Assembly: GCF_900167155.1 (NCBI RefSeq) | Contig: NZ_FUXU01000043.1 | Location: forward strand, 1-37,890 | Source of the DNA: Enterovibrio nigricans DSM 22720 | GTDB taxonomy: Bacteria; Pseudomonadota; Gammaproteobacteria; Enterobacterales; Vibrionaceae | Direction: 5' to 3' | Length of the DNA stretch: 37,890 bases | Shown: positions 24,703 through 32,673 of the stretch, piece after piece | Position numbering within the stretch: the stretch's first letter is position 1 | Layout: each line of letters begins with the position of its first letter | Position numbers and translations under genes: made by a program | The notes under the pieces: generated by a model | The model's database searches: none | What the model was told of the DNA's origin: nothing | The model's input: the letters and a program-made list of their open reading frames with translations, nothing else

Positions 24703-26332
24703 CAAAATCCATATTCGCGTCGCCGGTGGTGTTGCCGGTGGCGCGATCATTTTTTCGATCATCGCTTCCTTAATATGGTTTTATATTTCATACCATAACG
24801 AGGTCGACCGTTCTCGCAGCCAGATAAAACAAATTACCACGACGGTTGAGCAAACAGCGTCTATCGCGTTGTATTTGGGAAACAAAGAGCTTGCCAATGA
24901 AGTTCTCAGTGGTTTAGAGGCCAATGACATCATTTCAGCTGCGCGATTAACCAGCCAAAATGGTCTAACCGCATCGTTTGAAAATCGAGATGTGATAAAC
25001 AAAGCAGAGACGGCGGTTATTTTTCCTATTGTCTCGCCGTTCGACAGTTCCGAATACGTTGGCGATCTTTTGGTTTACCCCAATCAGCAATACATCGAAA
25101 ACAACGCAATATCCTTAGCAAAGATGCAAGCCATCGTGCTCGTAAGTTACTCCGTTATCATTGCGTTGCTCACGCTTTTTATCGTCAACAAGATCCTTAC
25201 CGAGCCGATGAAGAATATCGCCAATCGCTTTCACTTGATCACACCAGGTGACTCAACGCGGATAAGTGTGCCAATGGCTCACCAAAACAATGAAATTGGT
25301 GCTCTCGTAAAAGACATAAACGGATTATTAGACGCAGTAAACAATCAGATAGAAAACGAGCGAGATTTAAGGGCTGAAACAGAAAATCTTTCTAAAAAAT
25401 TCAGGCTGATTTTTGAACGAGCCAGTGCCGGTATTGGCTTGCTGGATGCAAATAATCAACTCATCGTTGCGAACCCAGCACTCCTTCGATTACTGGGTCA
25501 AACCTTCATCGTTGATACAGAGCGATTTACTAAAACTAGCTTCACGGATTATTTCTTTGATCCCATAGAAGTGAAAGAATTCATTGAAGATTTCTGGGCA
25601 AAACCTGGCAATCAATTCAGTGCGATAGACGTCCAGTTACGCCATAAAGTGCGTGCAGCGGATCGATGGGTACATTGCCTTTTCTCTAAAGTTGAAGACA
25701 TTAATAACCCGGAAGACAGTCTTCTCGAAGTAGTTGTATATGACATCACAGAACGTGCTGAGCGTGAACAAAACATCATTTACGAAGCAGAACACGACGC
25801 AATAACCATGCTACTTAATCGAAGAGCTGGAATGAATAAATTAGAAAACTCCGTGATTGATGCGGAGAAAAGGCAACGTAATTTTGCCATATTAATGATA
25901 GACCTTGATGGGTTTAAGCACGTTAATGATACCTACGGCCACGATGCAGGTGACAAAGTCATTATTGAAGTCGCGAAACGAATCAAACAGTTCTTTAGGG
26001 GCTCAGACGTTGTTGCGCGCTGGGGTGGCGATGAGTTTCTCATTGGCTTTTCCTATAACCCAAGCTACGAAACAGCAGTGTCTGATATTGCAGCAGATCT
26101 TCAACATCAAATATCTTTGCCAATTGAAATTGGGCACGAACAGACCACAATGGTTGGCTCTAGTATTGGTATTAGCCTCTATCCTGACACGCATAGTTCC
26201 ATCAGCGTGCTCATTGAAAAGGCCGATGAGGCAATGTACTTTGTGAAAAATAACGGCAAGAATTTCTTCAAGTTTTATGAAGCCAATTTGGCTAAGCCTC
26301 TCGATAACAAACGCTTTTCTACACATAAATAG
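24686..26332 (+). CDS. Membrane-bound diguanylate cyclase (sensor-HAMP-PAS-GGDEF)
   Basis: The 548-residue protein has TM1 (about 11-34), a periplasmic sensor of about 115 residues, TM2 (about 149-170), HAMP (about 171-223), PAS (about 240-355) and GGDEF (about 365-532). The active site GGDEF at 447-451 is intact, and an inhibitory I-site RxxD (RGSD, 438-441) lies five residues upstream, so it should make c-di-GMP with product inhibition. No EAL domain follows. The start is a TTG at 24686, the only one that includes TM1, overlapping the preceding gene by 17 bases. Translation is therefore probably coupled to the periplasmic-protein gene, which fits a ligand-binding partner for the sensor. Confidence 0.9.
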   Translation: MKILNNKIHIRVAGGVAGGAIIFSIIASLIWFYISYHNEVDRSRSQIKQITTTVEQTASIALYLGNKELANEVLSGLEANDIISAARLTSQNGLTASFENRDVINKAETAVIFPIVSPFDSSEYVGDLLVYPNQQYIENNAISLAKMQAIVLVSYSVIIALLTLFIVNKILTEPMKNIANRFHLITPGDSTRISVPMAHQNNEIGALVKDINGLLDAVNNQIENERDLRAETENLSKKFRLIFERASAGIGLLDANNQLIVANPALLRLLGQTFIVDTERFTKTSFTDYFFDPIEVKEFIEDFWAKPGNQFSAIDVQLRHKVRAADRWVHCLFSKVEDINNPEDSLLEVVVYDITERAEREQNIIYEAEHDAITMLLNRRAGMNKLENSVIDAEKRQRNFAILMIDLDGFKHVNDTYGHDAGDKVIIEVAKRIKQFFRGSDVVARWGGDEFLIGFSYNPSYETAVSDIAADLQHQISLPIEIGHEQTTMVGSSIGISLYPDTHSSISVLIEKADEAMYFVKNNGKNFFKFYEANLAKPLDNKRFSTHK

Positions 26333-26406
26333 CTTGTCTATTCGATATGGGTTTAAACCGCACAATAAGATTTGTACTATAACCCAACATACACAAGGAT
26401 CCTGGC

Positions 26407-26862
26407 GTGACAATGCACCCTCTTAGAGTATCCGTTCGCGCGGTGTGCTATCAGGATGATTCCATTCTTTTAGCCGAACATCGAGATGACCGTGGCTTGT
26501 GGTACATCCTGCCTGGTGGTGGCATTAAACATAACGAGACGATGTCTGAGGCATTTGATCGCGAATTGCTTGAAGAGACCGGCGGTAAAGCAACCATGGG
26601 AGATGTACTGTTTGTCCGAGAAGTCATCGCGGATCTATTGGATACAACCTATTTGCCTGAACACCTCCACCAAATCGAGTTGTTTGTTGAAGCCAAAGAC
26701 TTTGAGTGTATCTCTTCACCCCAGTCCCCGGACCATAACCAGATAGGCATAGTATGGATGCCTTTAGCGAGGTTGTCCGAACTGCTCTTTTTCCCAAAAA
26801 CAATGGTTCCCAGTCTGGAAAACAAGACCTTTGATCGTATCTATCAAGGGCATATTCTGTAA
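26407..26862 (+). CDS. Nudix hydrolase
   Basis: The 151-residue cytoplasmic protein has a complete Nudix box, G-x5-E-x7-REL-x-EE-x-TG, in GGIKHNETMSEAFDRELLEE. The family hydrolyses nucleoside diphosphates linked to other groups, and the substrate cannot be assigned from sequence alone. The GTG at 26407 lies about 7 bases after AAGGAT, and ATG 26413 is an alternative that removes two residues. The gene is 74 bases after the diguanylate cyclase, with no clear terminator between, so co-transcription is possible. Confidence 0.88.
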   Translation: MTMHPLRVSVRAVCYQDDSILLAEHRDDRGLWYILPGGGIKHNETMSEAFDRELLEETGGKATMGDVLFVREVIADLLDTTYLPEHLHQIELFVEAKDFECISSPQSPDHNQIGIVWMPLARLSELLFFPKTMVPSLENKTFDRIYQGHIL

Positions 26863-26919
26863 ATTTTGCCATTAGCGACCTTAGACCCGCCCCTCGTTTT
26901 CCCTGCAATTCTCTTGCCG

Positions 26920-26961
26920 GTAACTGGCTAGACCATTAAATTCAATTTAGTCAGTTACAAT
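26920..26961. promoter_or_regulatory. Nested palindromes upstream of the DUF3581-like gene
   Basis: An outer repeat GTAACTG / CAGTTAC (26920-26926, 26952-26958) encloses a perfect 13-base palindrome TAAATTCAATTTA (26937-26949). A TACAAT at 26956-26961 could be a -10 element overlapped by the outer arm. Operator-like; the regulator is unknown. Confidence 0.35.
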
Positions 26962-27002
26962 GCGAGCCAAGTTATATCGTGTCCAATCACCTGAACAAGA
27001 AC

Positions 27003-27722
27003 ATGCAGCTAAACAATTACTTTAATCAGAGCAACGGTCAGTTAGTTTTTACGCGTAAACAAGCCAGTCATTTTGCGAAATTAGTCGCCGGCGACTTTAA
27101 CCCAATCCACGATGAAGACTCAAAAAGATTCTGCGTGCCAGGTGATTTGCTCTTCTCAGTATTACTGGCAAAAGCTGGCATTAGCGAAAAAATGCGCGTT
27201 TCTTTTACAGGCATGATTTCTGATAACGTCGCGCTTGAGTTTCGCAATTCAGATACAGACGCCTTCGAAGTGACGGACGGTAACGGAAAACTGTACCTCA
27301 CGATGGAACGCAGCGGCGAAAACCTCGTTAATGAAAACCTCGCAGCGTGCGTTGCGGAAAACTATGTCAAATTCTCTGGGATGAACTTTCCGCACATCAT
27401 GGTTCCTCTAATGGAACAAAGCGGCATGATGATTAACCCAGACAGACCGCTTGTTATCTACGAAAGTATGGAGCTTAACTTTCATCACCTGAACTTTACA
27501 TGCCCAACCGTTGAGCTCACCGACTCCATCATGGATGTTTCTGGTAAGCGCGGCACAGTAACACTCGCCTTTTGTTTTAAAGAAAATGGCAAAGTCATCG
27601 GTGAAGGGAAAAAAACAATGGTGTGCAGTGGGCTTCGTGAGTACGAACAATCAGCAGTAGAAGCTTTAGTCGACAAGTTTAATGACAGAAAATCAGCGTT
27701 TTTATCTGCCCAAACTGCCTAA
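27003..27722 (+). CDS. DUF3581 family protein
   Basis: The 239-residue soluble protein matches, from memory, the DUF3581 family of gammaproteobacteria: TRKQASHFAKLVAGDFNPIH, then CVPGDLLFSVLLAKAGIS, then VKFSGMNFPHIMVPLM and YESMELNF. The NPIHDEDSKRFCVPGD stretch resembles the hot-dog-fold dehydratase (MaoC-like) active region, so an acyl-CoA or similar thioester link is possible, but no activity is established. Start choice: ATG 27003 (MQLNNYFNQSNG) is preferred over GTG 26979, though neither has a strong ribosome site. It is followed by a hairpin terminator. Confidence 0.82.
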   Translation: MQLNNYFNQSNGQLVFTRKQASHFAKLVAGDFNPIHDEDSKRFCVPGDLLFSVLLAKAGISEKMRVSFTGMISDNVALEFRNSDTDAFEVTDGNGKLYLTMERSGENLVNENLAACVAENYVKFSGMNFPHIMVPLMEQSGMMINPDRPLVIYESMELNFHHLNFTCPTVELTDSIMDVSGKRGTVTLAFCFKENGKVIGEGKKTMVCSGLREYEQSAVEALVDKFNDRKSAFLSAQTA

Positions 27723-27740
27723 GCAAAATGAATGTAACAA

Positions 27741-27767
27741 CCACCCCGATTTCTTCGGGGTTTTTTA
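27741..27767 (+). terminator. Rho-independent terminator after the DUF3581-like gene
   Basis: Stem ACCCCGA / TCGGGGT with a short TTTCT-type loop and a six-T run. Confidence 0.87.
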
Positions 27768-27855
27768 TACCCGTCAATGTCTTACATAAAAAATACCGAC
27801 GCACAATTGAGACTCTGTTCTATATTTAATTTATGAACACAGATCGGAGTCGCAT

Positions 27856-28680
27856 ATGACCACTGACGCATTACTCTCTCACGTAGATAAACTTCCCAAA
27901 ATACCAAAAGTTGTTCAAGAGCTGATGGACTTGGTTAACAGCGAAGACTCAGATATGACGCAGATTTCTGACAAAATCGGGTTAGATCAAGTTATTAGTG
28001 CACGCGTACTGCGCTTATCAAACTCCGTACATTTTGGTCGAGGCCGAAGCGTGGCATCGGTAGATGAAGCAGTTATACGCCTTGGGCTAGGTCCCATTAG
28101 AACGCTGGTAACGGCGTCGGCGCTGATGAGTTCATTTCCTAAAATCGAAGGTTTTGACCTTAACGCATTTTGGGGAACCACCTTCGAAGTTGCCACCTTA
28201 TGCAAAGTTATTGCAAAAGAAGTGAAAGCCGATCCGAATGAAGCATTCACCGCGGGTATGCTTCACAACATTGGTGATTTGCTGATTTATACAGTTTACC
28301 CCGATAAAGCCCAGAAAATTGAATTGCACATCGAGGCAGGAAAATCCAAGGATGAGGCGCAACGTGTCGTCATTGATACCGATTGTGCGCAACTCGGTGG
28401 CGCGCTAGCCAAAAATTGGAAATTTGCTGATAAGTTGATTGAGGCTATTTCACACCAATATGCTGCTGTTCAGGGGGATGAATTCTCTCAACTCGCGGCT
28501 ATCATCAACCTCTCGCGTAAAGTCGACGAAAGCTGGGACAATCTTTCTTCAGACGAATCCAAACAAACGTGGCTCAACCACCAGCTCGAATACAGCATGC
28601 TCGGCTTGGATGAAGATTTGCTGGATGTGTTGGAAAATAACAGAGGCATTGGACGAGACATGGCAAGGCAATTGGTATAG
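27856..28680 (+). CDS. HDOD-domain signalling protein
   Basis: The 274-residue protein is almost all one HDOD domain (about 10-210). It opens DKLPKIPKVVQELMDLV and has RVLRLSNSVHFGRGR, VDEAVIRLGLG and the degenerate HD-like segment AGMLHNIGDLLIY. HDOD proteins lack phosphodiesterase activity as a rule and act in signalling, often linked to c-di-GMP or stress. The HNIG here departs from a catalytic HD. The start ATG 27856 has GGAGT nearby. It is a separate unit between two terminators. Confidence 0.9.
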   Translation: MTTDALLSHVDKLPKIPKVVQELMDLVNSEDSDMTQISDKIGLDQVISARVLRLSNSVHFGRGRSVASVDEAVIRLGLGPIRTLVTASALMSSFPKIEGFDLNAFWGTTFEVATLCKVIAKEVKADPNEAFTAGMLHNIGDLLIYTVYPDKAQKIELHIEAGKSKDEAQRVVIDTDCAQLGGALAKNWKFADKLIEAISHQYAAVQGDEFSQLAAIINLSRKVDESWDNLSSDESKQTWLNHQLEYSMLGLDEDLLDVLENNRGIGRDMARQLV

Positions 28681-28693
28681 CCCTCATTTCGTA

Positions 28694-28729
28694 GAAAAAA
28701 CCGTCTATCGTCAGGCGGTTTTTTCTTAT
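28694..28729. terminator. Terminator between the HDOD gene and the convergent LysR gene
   Basis: AAAAAACCG / CGGTTTTTT arms around a 12-base centre. A and T tracts flank both sides, so it may work in both directions. Confidence 0.72.
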
Positions 28730-28743
28730 TAGGGTTTTCCTTT

Positions 28744-29649
28744 CTAAAAGTAGTACGCCATTTCAATGTATCGTTCCCGAATGTGCTCGATCAAAGCCTT
28801 CACTTTTGGCGAAGGATGCTTTGTATATGGATATACTGCGTAGATCCCGAGCTTTTTAGCAACCTGTTTGGGCAAGAGGTCCATGAGCTTGCCCTCCTGA
28901 ACATCGTGATACACCAAACAACGCGGAACATAAACTATCCCATGCCCCGCCAACGCAGCCTTACGTAGCGCCGCTGCGTTGTTTGTTGAAAAGTTGCCGG
29001 ATACTTTCACGATGCGTTTATCTTCACTGCCCGATGCAAAAAACTCCCAATCTGCAGCACCCGTACTTTGGTAGGTGTAATGTAGACAGTTATGGTTTAT
29101 GAGCGCATCGGGGGAATCAGGACGTCCCTTCTTCGCAACATATTCAGGCGAGGCACAGACAATCCATTGAGAATCGATAATGTGGCGAGCAACCAAGCTG
29201 GAGTCTTCTAAATACCCCGTGCGTATGGCAAGGTCATACCCCTCTTCAATCAAATCCACGAATCGATTACTCAACGTGACGTCAATCCGAAGACCTTCAT
29301 AAAGGCTGGCAAATTCCGCGATGGTTTCAGCGAGCAGCAAATCGCCAGAGATGGTCGGGACGGAGACGGCTAACCGCCCTTTCATTTTTGACGAGAGCTG
29401 ATTCACAGATTCAATAGCATCTATACTTAGTTGTGCCAGACGCTTTGCTGTCGGTAGGAGTGAAGCGCCCGCCTCGGTCAGAGATAATTTTCGCGTTGTC
29501 CGATGCAAAAGCTGAACGCTCAAATCTTTCTCAAGCCTCTGAATACGTTTGCTAACGACGGAATTAGCCAACCCAAGCTTATCAGCAGCCAGTTTGAAAG
29601 ACCCCTGTTCAGCCACTTCAGCAAACAGTATCGCATCATCTACTTTCAT
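28744..29649 (-). CDS. LysR family transcriptional regulator, divergent from the lactate operon
   Basis: The 301-residue protein has an N-terminal winged helix-turn-helix (about 1-60, AEQGSFKLAADKLGLANSVV then KRIQRLEKDL) and a C-terminal effector domain (about 90-290). Length is normal for the family. It is transcribed away from lldE, with 155 bases between them, the classic arrangement for a LysR regulator controlling its neighbour. Lactate or a metabolite would be the likely inducer. E. coli uses a GntR regulator (LldR) for lactate, so a LysR here would be an alternative control. That is inference. Confidence 0.88.
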   Translation of the reverse strand: MKVDDAILFAEVAEQGSFKLAADKLGLANSVVSKRIQRLEKDLSVQLLHRTTRKLSLTEAGASLLPTAKRLAQLSIDAIESVNQLSSKMKGRLAVSVPTISGDLLLAETIAEFASLYEGLRIDVTLSNRFVDLIEEGYDLAIRTGYLEDSSLVARHIIDSQWIVCASPEYVAKKGRPDSPDALINHNCLHYTYQSTGAADWEFFASGSEDKRIVKVSGNFSTNNAAALRKAALAGHGIVYVPRCLVYHDVQEGKLMDLLPKQVAKKLGIYAVYPYTKHPSPKVKALIEHIRERYIEMAYYF

Positions 29650-29804
29650 TAATTATCTCTATTTTGGAAATAATAATTTCATTTAATGCTATTTATTCTC
29701 AAATCTCAACCTCCTATGATTTTTGATAACACGCTAATTACCCAGTAAGAAACAATAAATAAAACGGCGTGATCATTAATGTGCAATGTTAGTAAGGAAG
29801 CCGT
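29650..29804. promoter_or_regulatory. Divergent control region, LysR / lldEFG
   Basis: A TATGAT at 29715-29720 is a plausible -10 for lldE, with a weak TTTATT 17 bases upstream. An inverted repeat AATTAT / ATAATT (29651-29656, 29673-29678) lies next to the LysR start and could be a regulator site, but the region is AT-rich. AAGGAA precedes the lldE ATG. Confidence 0.35.
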
Positions 29805-30578
29805 ATGCCATCCCCTCGACTCTATCCTGCAAAACCTAACAAGGTTTATCTTTATGCAACCTGCTTGGTGGACGCCTTCGACCCAGATACAGGTATGGAC
29901 GCGATAGCTGTCTTAGAAAGCCAAGGAATCGATGTCATTTATATTCCCAAACAAACCTGCTGTGGGCAGCCAGCATACTCGTCTGGCTACACCGAAGAAG
30001 CCATTCATGTCGCAGAGTCTCAAATGGCACTATTCCCAGAACCTTATCCTATTGTGATCCTCTCAGGCTCCTGCGGTGGCATGATGGTTCACCATTATCC
30101 GCGCCTGTTCAATGGTCATGCACAAGAAAACCAAGCGTTGGCGTTTGCTGAACGCGTATTTGAATTCACCGAATTTCTCAGTTGTGTTTGTCGCAGTGCA
30201 CTAAAAGACACCGGTAAGCCCACACAAATAACCCTCCACACTTCCTGTGCCGCACGCCGTGAAATGAATGTACATACCCATAGTGCGCACCTTCTCAAAC
30301 AGCTTTCTGACGTTGACGTGCTTTCAGCAAACTATGAAGAAGAGTGTTGCGGTTTTGGGGGGACATTTTCCATAAGACACCCAAATATCAGCGAAGCCAT
30401 GGTCAACGACAAATCTCGGAATTTGCGCGAATCTGGCGCAATAGAATATGTCAGTGCCGATTGGGGATGTATGTTGAACATTAACGGCGCACTAGAATAC
30501 CAAGGGCAAGCTTTCAAAGGACGTCACCTCGCGCGCTTCATAGCGGAACGCATTGGCGTTTCAGGAGGAAACCAATGA
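29805..30578 (+). CDS. lldE: L-lactate oxidation Fe-S subunit LldE/LutA
   Basis: The 257-residue protein has two cysteine-rich CCG domains: the first with QTCCGQPA near residue 52, the second with EECCGFGGTF near residue 180. These bind Fe-S clusters in the heterodisulfide-reductase-like manner. It opens KVYLYATCLVDAFDPDTGM, as in LutA/LldE. It works with LldF and LldG to oxidise L-lactate to pyruvate. Its stop overlaps the lldF start by four bases, so the genes are coupled. A well-placed AAGGAA precedes the start. Confidence 0.94.
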   Translation: MPSPRLYPAKPNKVYLYATCLVDAFDPDTGMDAIAVLESQGIDVIYIPKQTCCGQPAYSSGYTEEAIHVAESQMALFPEPYPIVILSGSCGGMMVHHYPRLFNGHAQENQALAFAERVFEFTEFLSCVCRSALKDTGKPTQITLHTSCAARREMNVHTHSAHLLKQLSDVDVLSANYEEECCGFGGTFSIRHPNISEAMVNDKSRNLRESGAIEYVSADWGCMLNINGALEYQGQAFKGRHLARFIAERIGVSGGNQ

Positions 30579-31999
30579 ATAACTCCCCTGAGCGTATTCA
30601 TGTACAAGCAAAAAACGCGCTGTCAGACACTGAACTTCGTCAGAATTTTCGCGGCGCGATGGATTACCTGCGCACGAAGAGAAAAGATGCCTTCCCCAAT
30701 AAAGCGGAAGAAAAAGCCGTACGAGATCGCGCAGAAGCGATTCGCCAACGTTGCCTGAGTAAACTTCCCGAATTATTGGAACAACTCGAAGCACAGTGTC
30801 TTCGAAATGGCATTCAGGTTCATTGGGCACAAAACGCGGAAGACGCGAACGCCATCTTTGCCGAGCTTGCGACAGAAAAACGCACGACCTTAGTCGTGAA
30901 AGGGAAATCGATGGTCAGTGAGGAAATTGAGCTCAACCACCATATGGAGAAGCGCAGTGTTCGCTGCCTAGAGAGTGATATGGGCGAATACATCGTGCAA
31001 CTTGATGGCGATACCCCCTCTCACATCATCATGCCCGCCATTCACAAAAACAAACAACAGGTATCGGACACCTTTGAACACAACATTCAAGATTTCACAC
31101 CAACCACTGACGTAGATGCTCTGATTCAAACAGGCCGTCGCATGTTACGTAAAGCGTATCAGGATGCTGAAGTTGGCGTGTCCGGTGTCAATTTTGCCGT
31201 GGCGGAAACGGGAACGCTTTGCCTTGTCGAAAACGAAGGCAATGGCCGCATGTGTACCACCATTCCGGATACCCATATTGCCATTACTGGCATTGAAAAA
31301 GTGGTCGAGTTCCTCTCTGACGTTCCCCCTCTTTACAGTGCACTTACACGCTCCGCGACTGGGCAAACGATCACTACCTACTTCAATATGATCTCCAGCC
31401 CCCGAAAGGAAGGTGAACTTGATGGTCCGAAGGAAGTACACCTAATTTTACTAGATAACGGCCGAACGCAGGCTTATCACGACGTGGAACTTCGTAAAAC
31501 ACTGCAGTGTATTCGTTGTGGCGCGTGCATGAACCATTGTCCTGTTTATACCCGCATCGGGGGGCACGCCTATGGCACCGTATACCCCGGTCCCATTGGA
31601 AAAATTATTTCCCCCCATTTAATGGGGCTGAACAAAACAAAAGATCTCATCACCGCATCCAGTTTGTGTGGTGCATGCGAAGAAGTCTGTCCAGTCAGAA
31701 TCCCCATCCCTTCATTGCTTCAACGATTGCGTCAGGAAGCCAAAAACAAGAAACAACCCGAACACGCACCATTAGACGGTCAGGATGCCGCCAACAATAT
31801 CGTTGAACGAACCGCAATGAAGGGGTTCGCATATGCCGCCACTCACCCGTCTATTTATCATAACGCGCTCGACATCGCGCGAAAGATGAATGGACTCATC
31901 CCTCGGCATCTCGGTGGATGGACACAATGTCGCGTAAAACCAAAACTGGCAAAAACGTCATTGAAGCAAAAGCTGGCTGATCGTGGAGATAAAAAATGA
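30575..31999 (+). CDS. lldF: L-lactate oxidation Fe-S subunit LldF/LutB
   Basis: The 474-residue protein has a large LUD domain (about 60-300) with the GVSGVNFAVAETGTL segment. A ferredoxin-like region follows, with two [4Fe-4S] motifs: CIRCGACMNHCPVY (about 311) and CGACEEVCPVRIPIP (about 364). A conserved C-terminal tail completes it. All eight cluster cysteines are visible. It is the electron-transfer core of the LldEFG complex. Its stop overlaps the lldG start by four bases. Confidence 0.94.
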   Translation: MNNSPERIHVQAKNALSDTELRQNFRGAMDYLRTKRKDAFPNKAEEKAVRDRAEAIRQRCLSKLPELLEQLEAQCLRNGIQVHWAQNAEDANAIFAELATEKRTTLVVKGKSMVSEEIELNHHMEKRSVRCLESDMGEYIVQLDGDTPSHIIMPAIHKNKQQVSDTFEHNIQDFTPTTDVDALIQTGRRMLRKAYQDAEVGVSGVNFAVAETGTLCLVENEGNGRMCTTIPDTHIAITGIEKVVEFLSDVPPLYSALTRSATGQTITTYFNMISSPRKEGELDGPKEVHLILLDNGRTQAYHDVELRKTLQCIRCGACMNHCPVYTRIGGHAYGTVYPGPIGKIISPHLMGLNKTKDLITASSLCGACEEVCPVRIPIPSLLQRLRQEAKNKKQPEHAPLDGQDAANNIVERTAMKGFAYAATHPSIYHNALDIARKMNGLIPRHLGGWTQCRVKPKLAKTSLKQKLADRGDKK

Positions 32000-32670
32000 A
32001 TATTCAAAATCAACGTGCACGTGATGCCATCTTTGCCAAACTGAAATCTGCGCCAAGACAAAAAGAAACCAAGCCGCTACCTGAATGGCAAGCGTGGCAT
32101 TCTGAAAACCTCAACGAACGCACCAATCGTTTTGTTGAAAAAATCTCTGCCAGTCATGCAGAAATCCAATACACCCGCGAAAAGACGCTTGATGACGATC
32201 TTTCTCATTGCATCAATCACGAAGGCTTTAAGCGCATACTGCTGGGAAAAAATAACCCGCTGACATCGCGTTTGAAAGAAGGCTGCCTACAATCACACAT
32301 TGCGGTTTACGACCAAGCGATTGAAACCTTCAAAACATCATTATTTAACGAGGTTGATGCGGGTATCACCTTCGCTAATGCGGGAATAGCGGACACGGGA
32401 ACACTTGCAACCATTACTGGTGAGTCAGAACCTCGATCCTTGTCACTCGTCCCTCCCACTCACATTGCTATCATACGGGAGTCTGACATTGTCTCGCATT
32501 TCAGTGAGTTAATGACAACACCGTTTTGGACGAGCGCAGGTTGGGATACAACACCCCCTACCAATCTTCTGTTAATTTCAGGTCCATCCAAGACTGCAGA
32601 TATTCAACAGACATTGGCCTATGGCGCACACGGCCCCAAACGTCTGATTGTTTTTTTGGTGAAGGAGTAA
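31996..32670 (+). CDS. lldG: L-lactate oxidation subunit LldG/LutC
   Basis: The 224-residue LUD-domain protein carries the family segment VDAGITFANAGIADTGTLATITG, followed by SLVPPTHIAI and the C-terminal SGPSKTADIQQTLAYGAHGPK, as in LutC. It has no Fe-S motif. It is the third gene of the coupled lldEFG set, and the dehydrogenase begins 3 bases after its stop. Confidence 0.93.
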   Translation: MNIQNQRARDAIFAKLKSAPRQKETKPLPEWQAWHSENLNERTNRFVEKISASHAEIQYTREKTLDDDLSHCINHEGFKRILLGKNNPLTSRLKEGCLQSHIAVYDQAIETFKTSLFNEVDAGITFANAGIADTGTLATITGESEPRSLSLVPPTHIAIIRESDIVSHFSELMTTPFWTSAGWDTTPPTNLLLISGPSKTADIQQTLAYGAHGPKRLIVFLVKE

Positions 32671-32673
32671 GAG

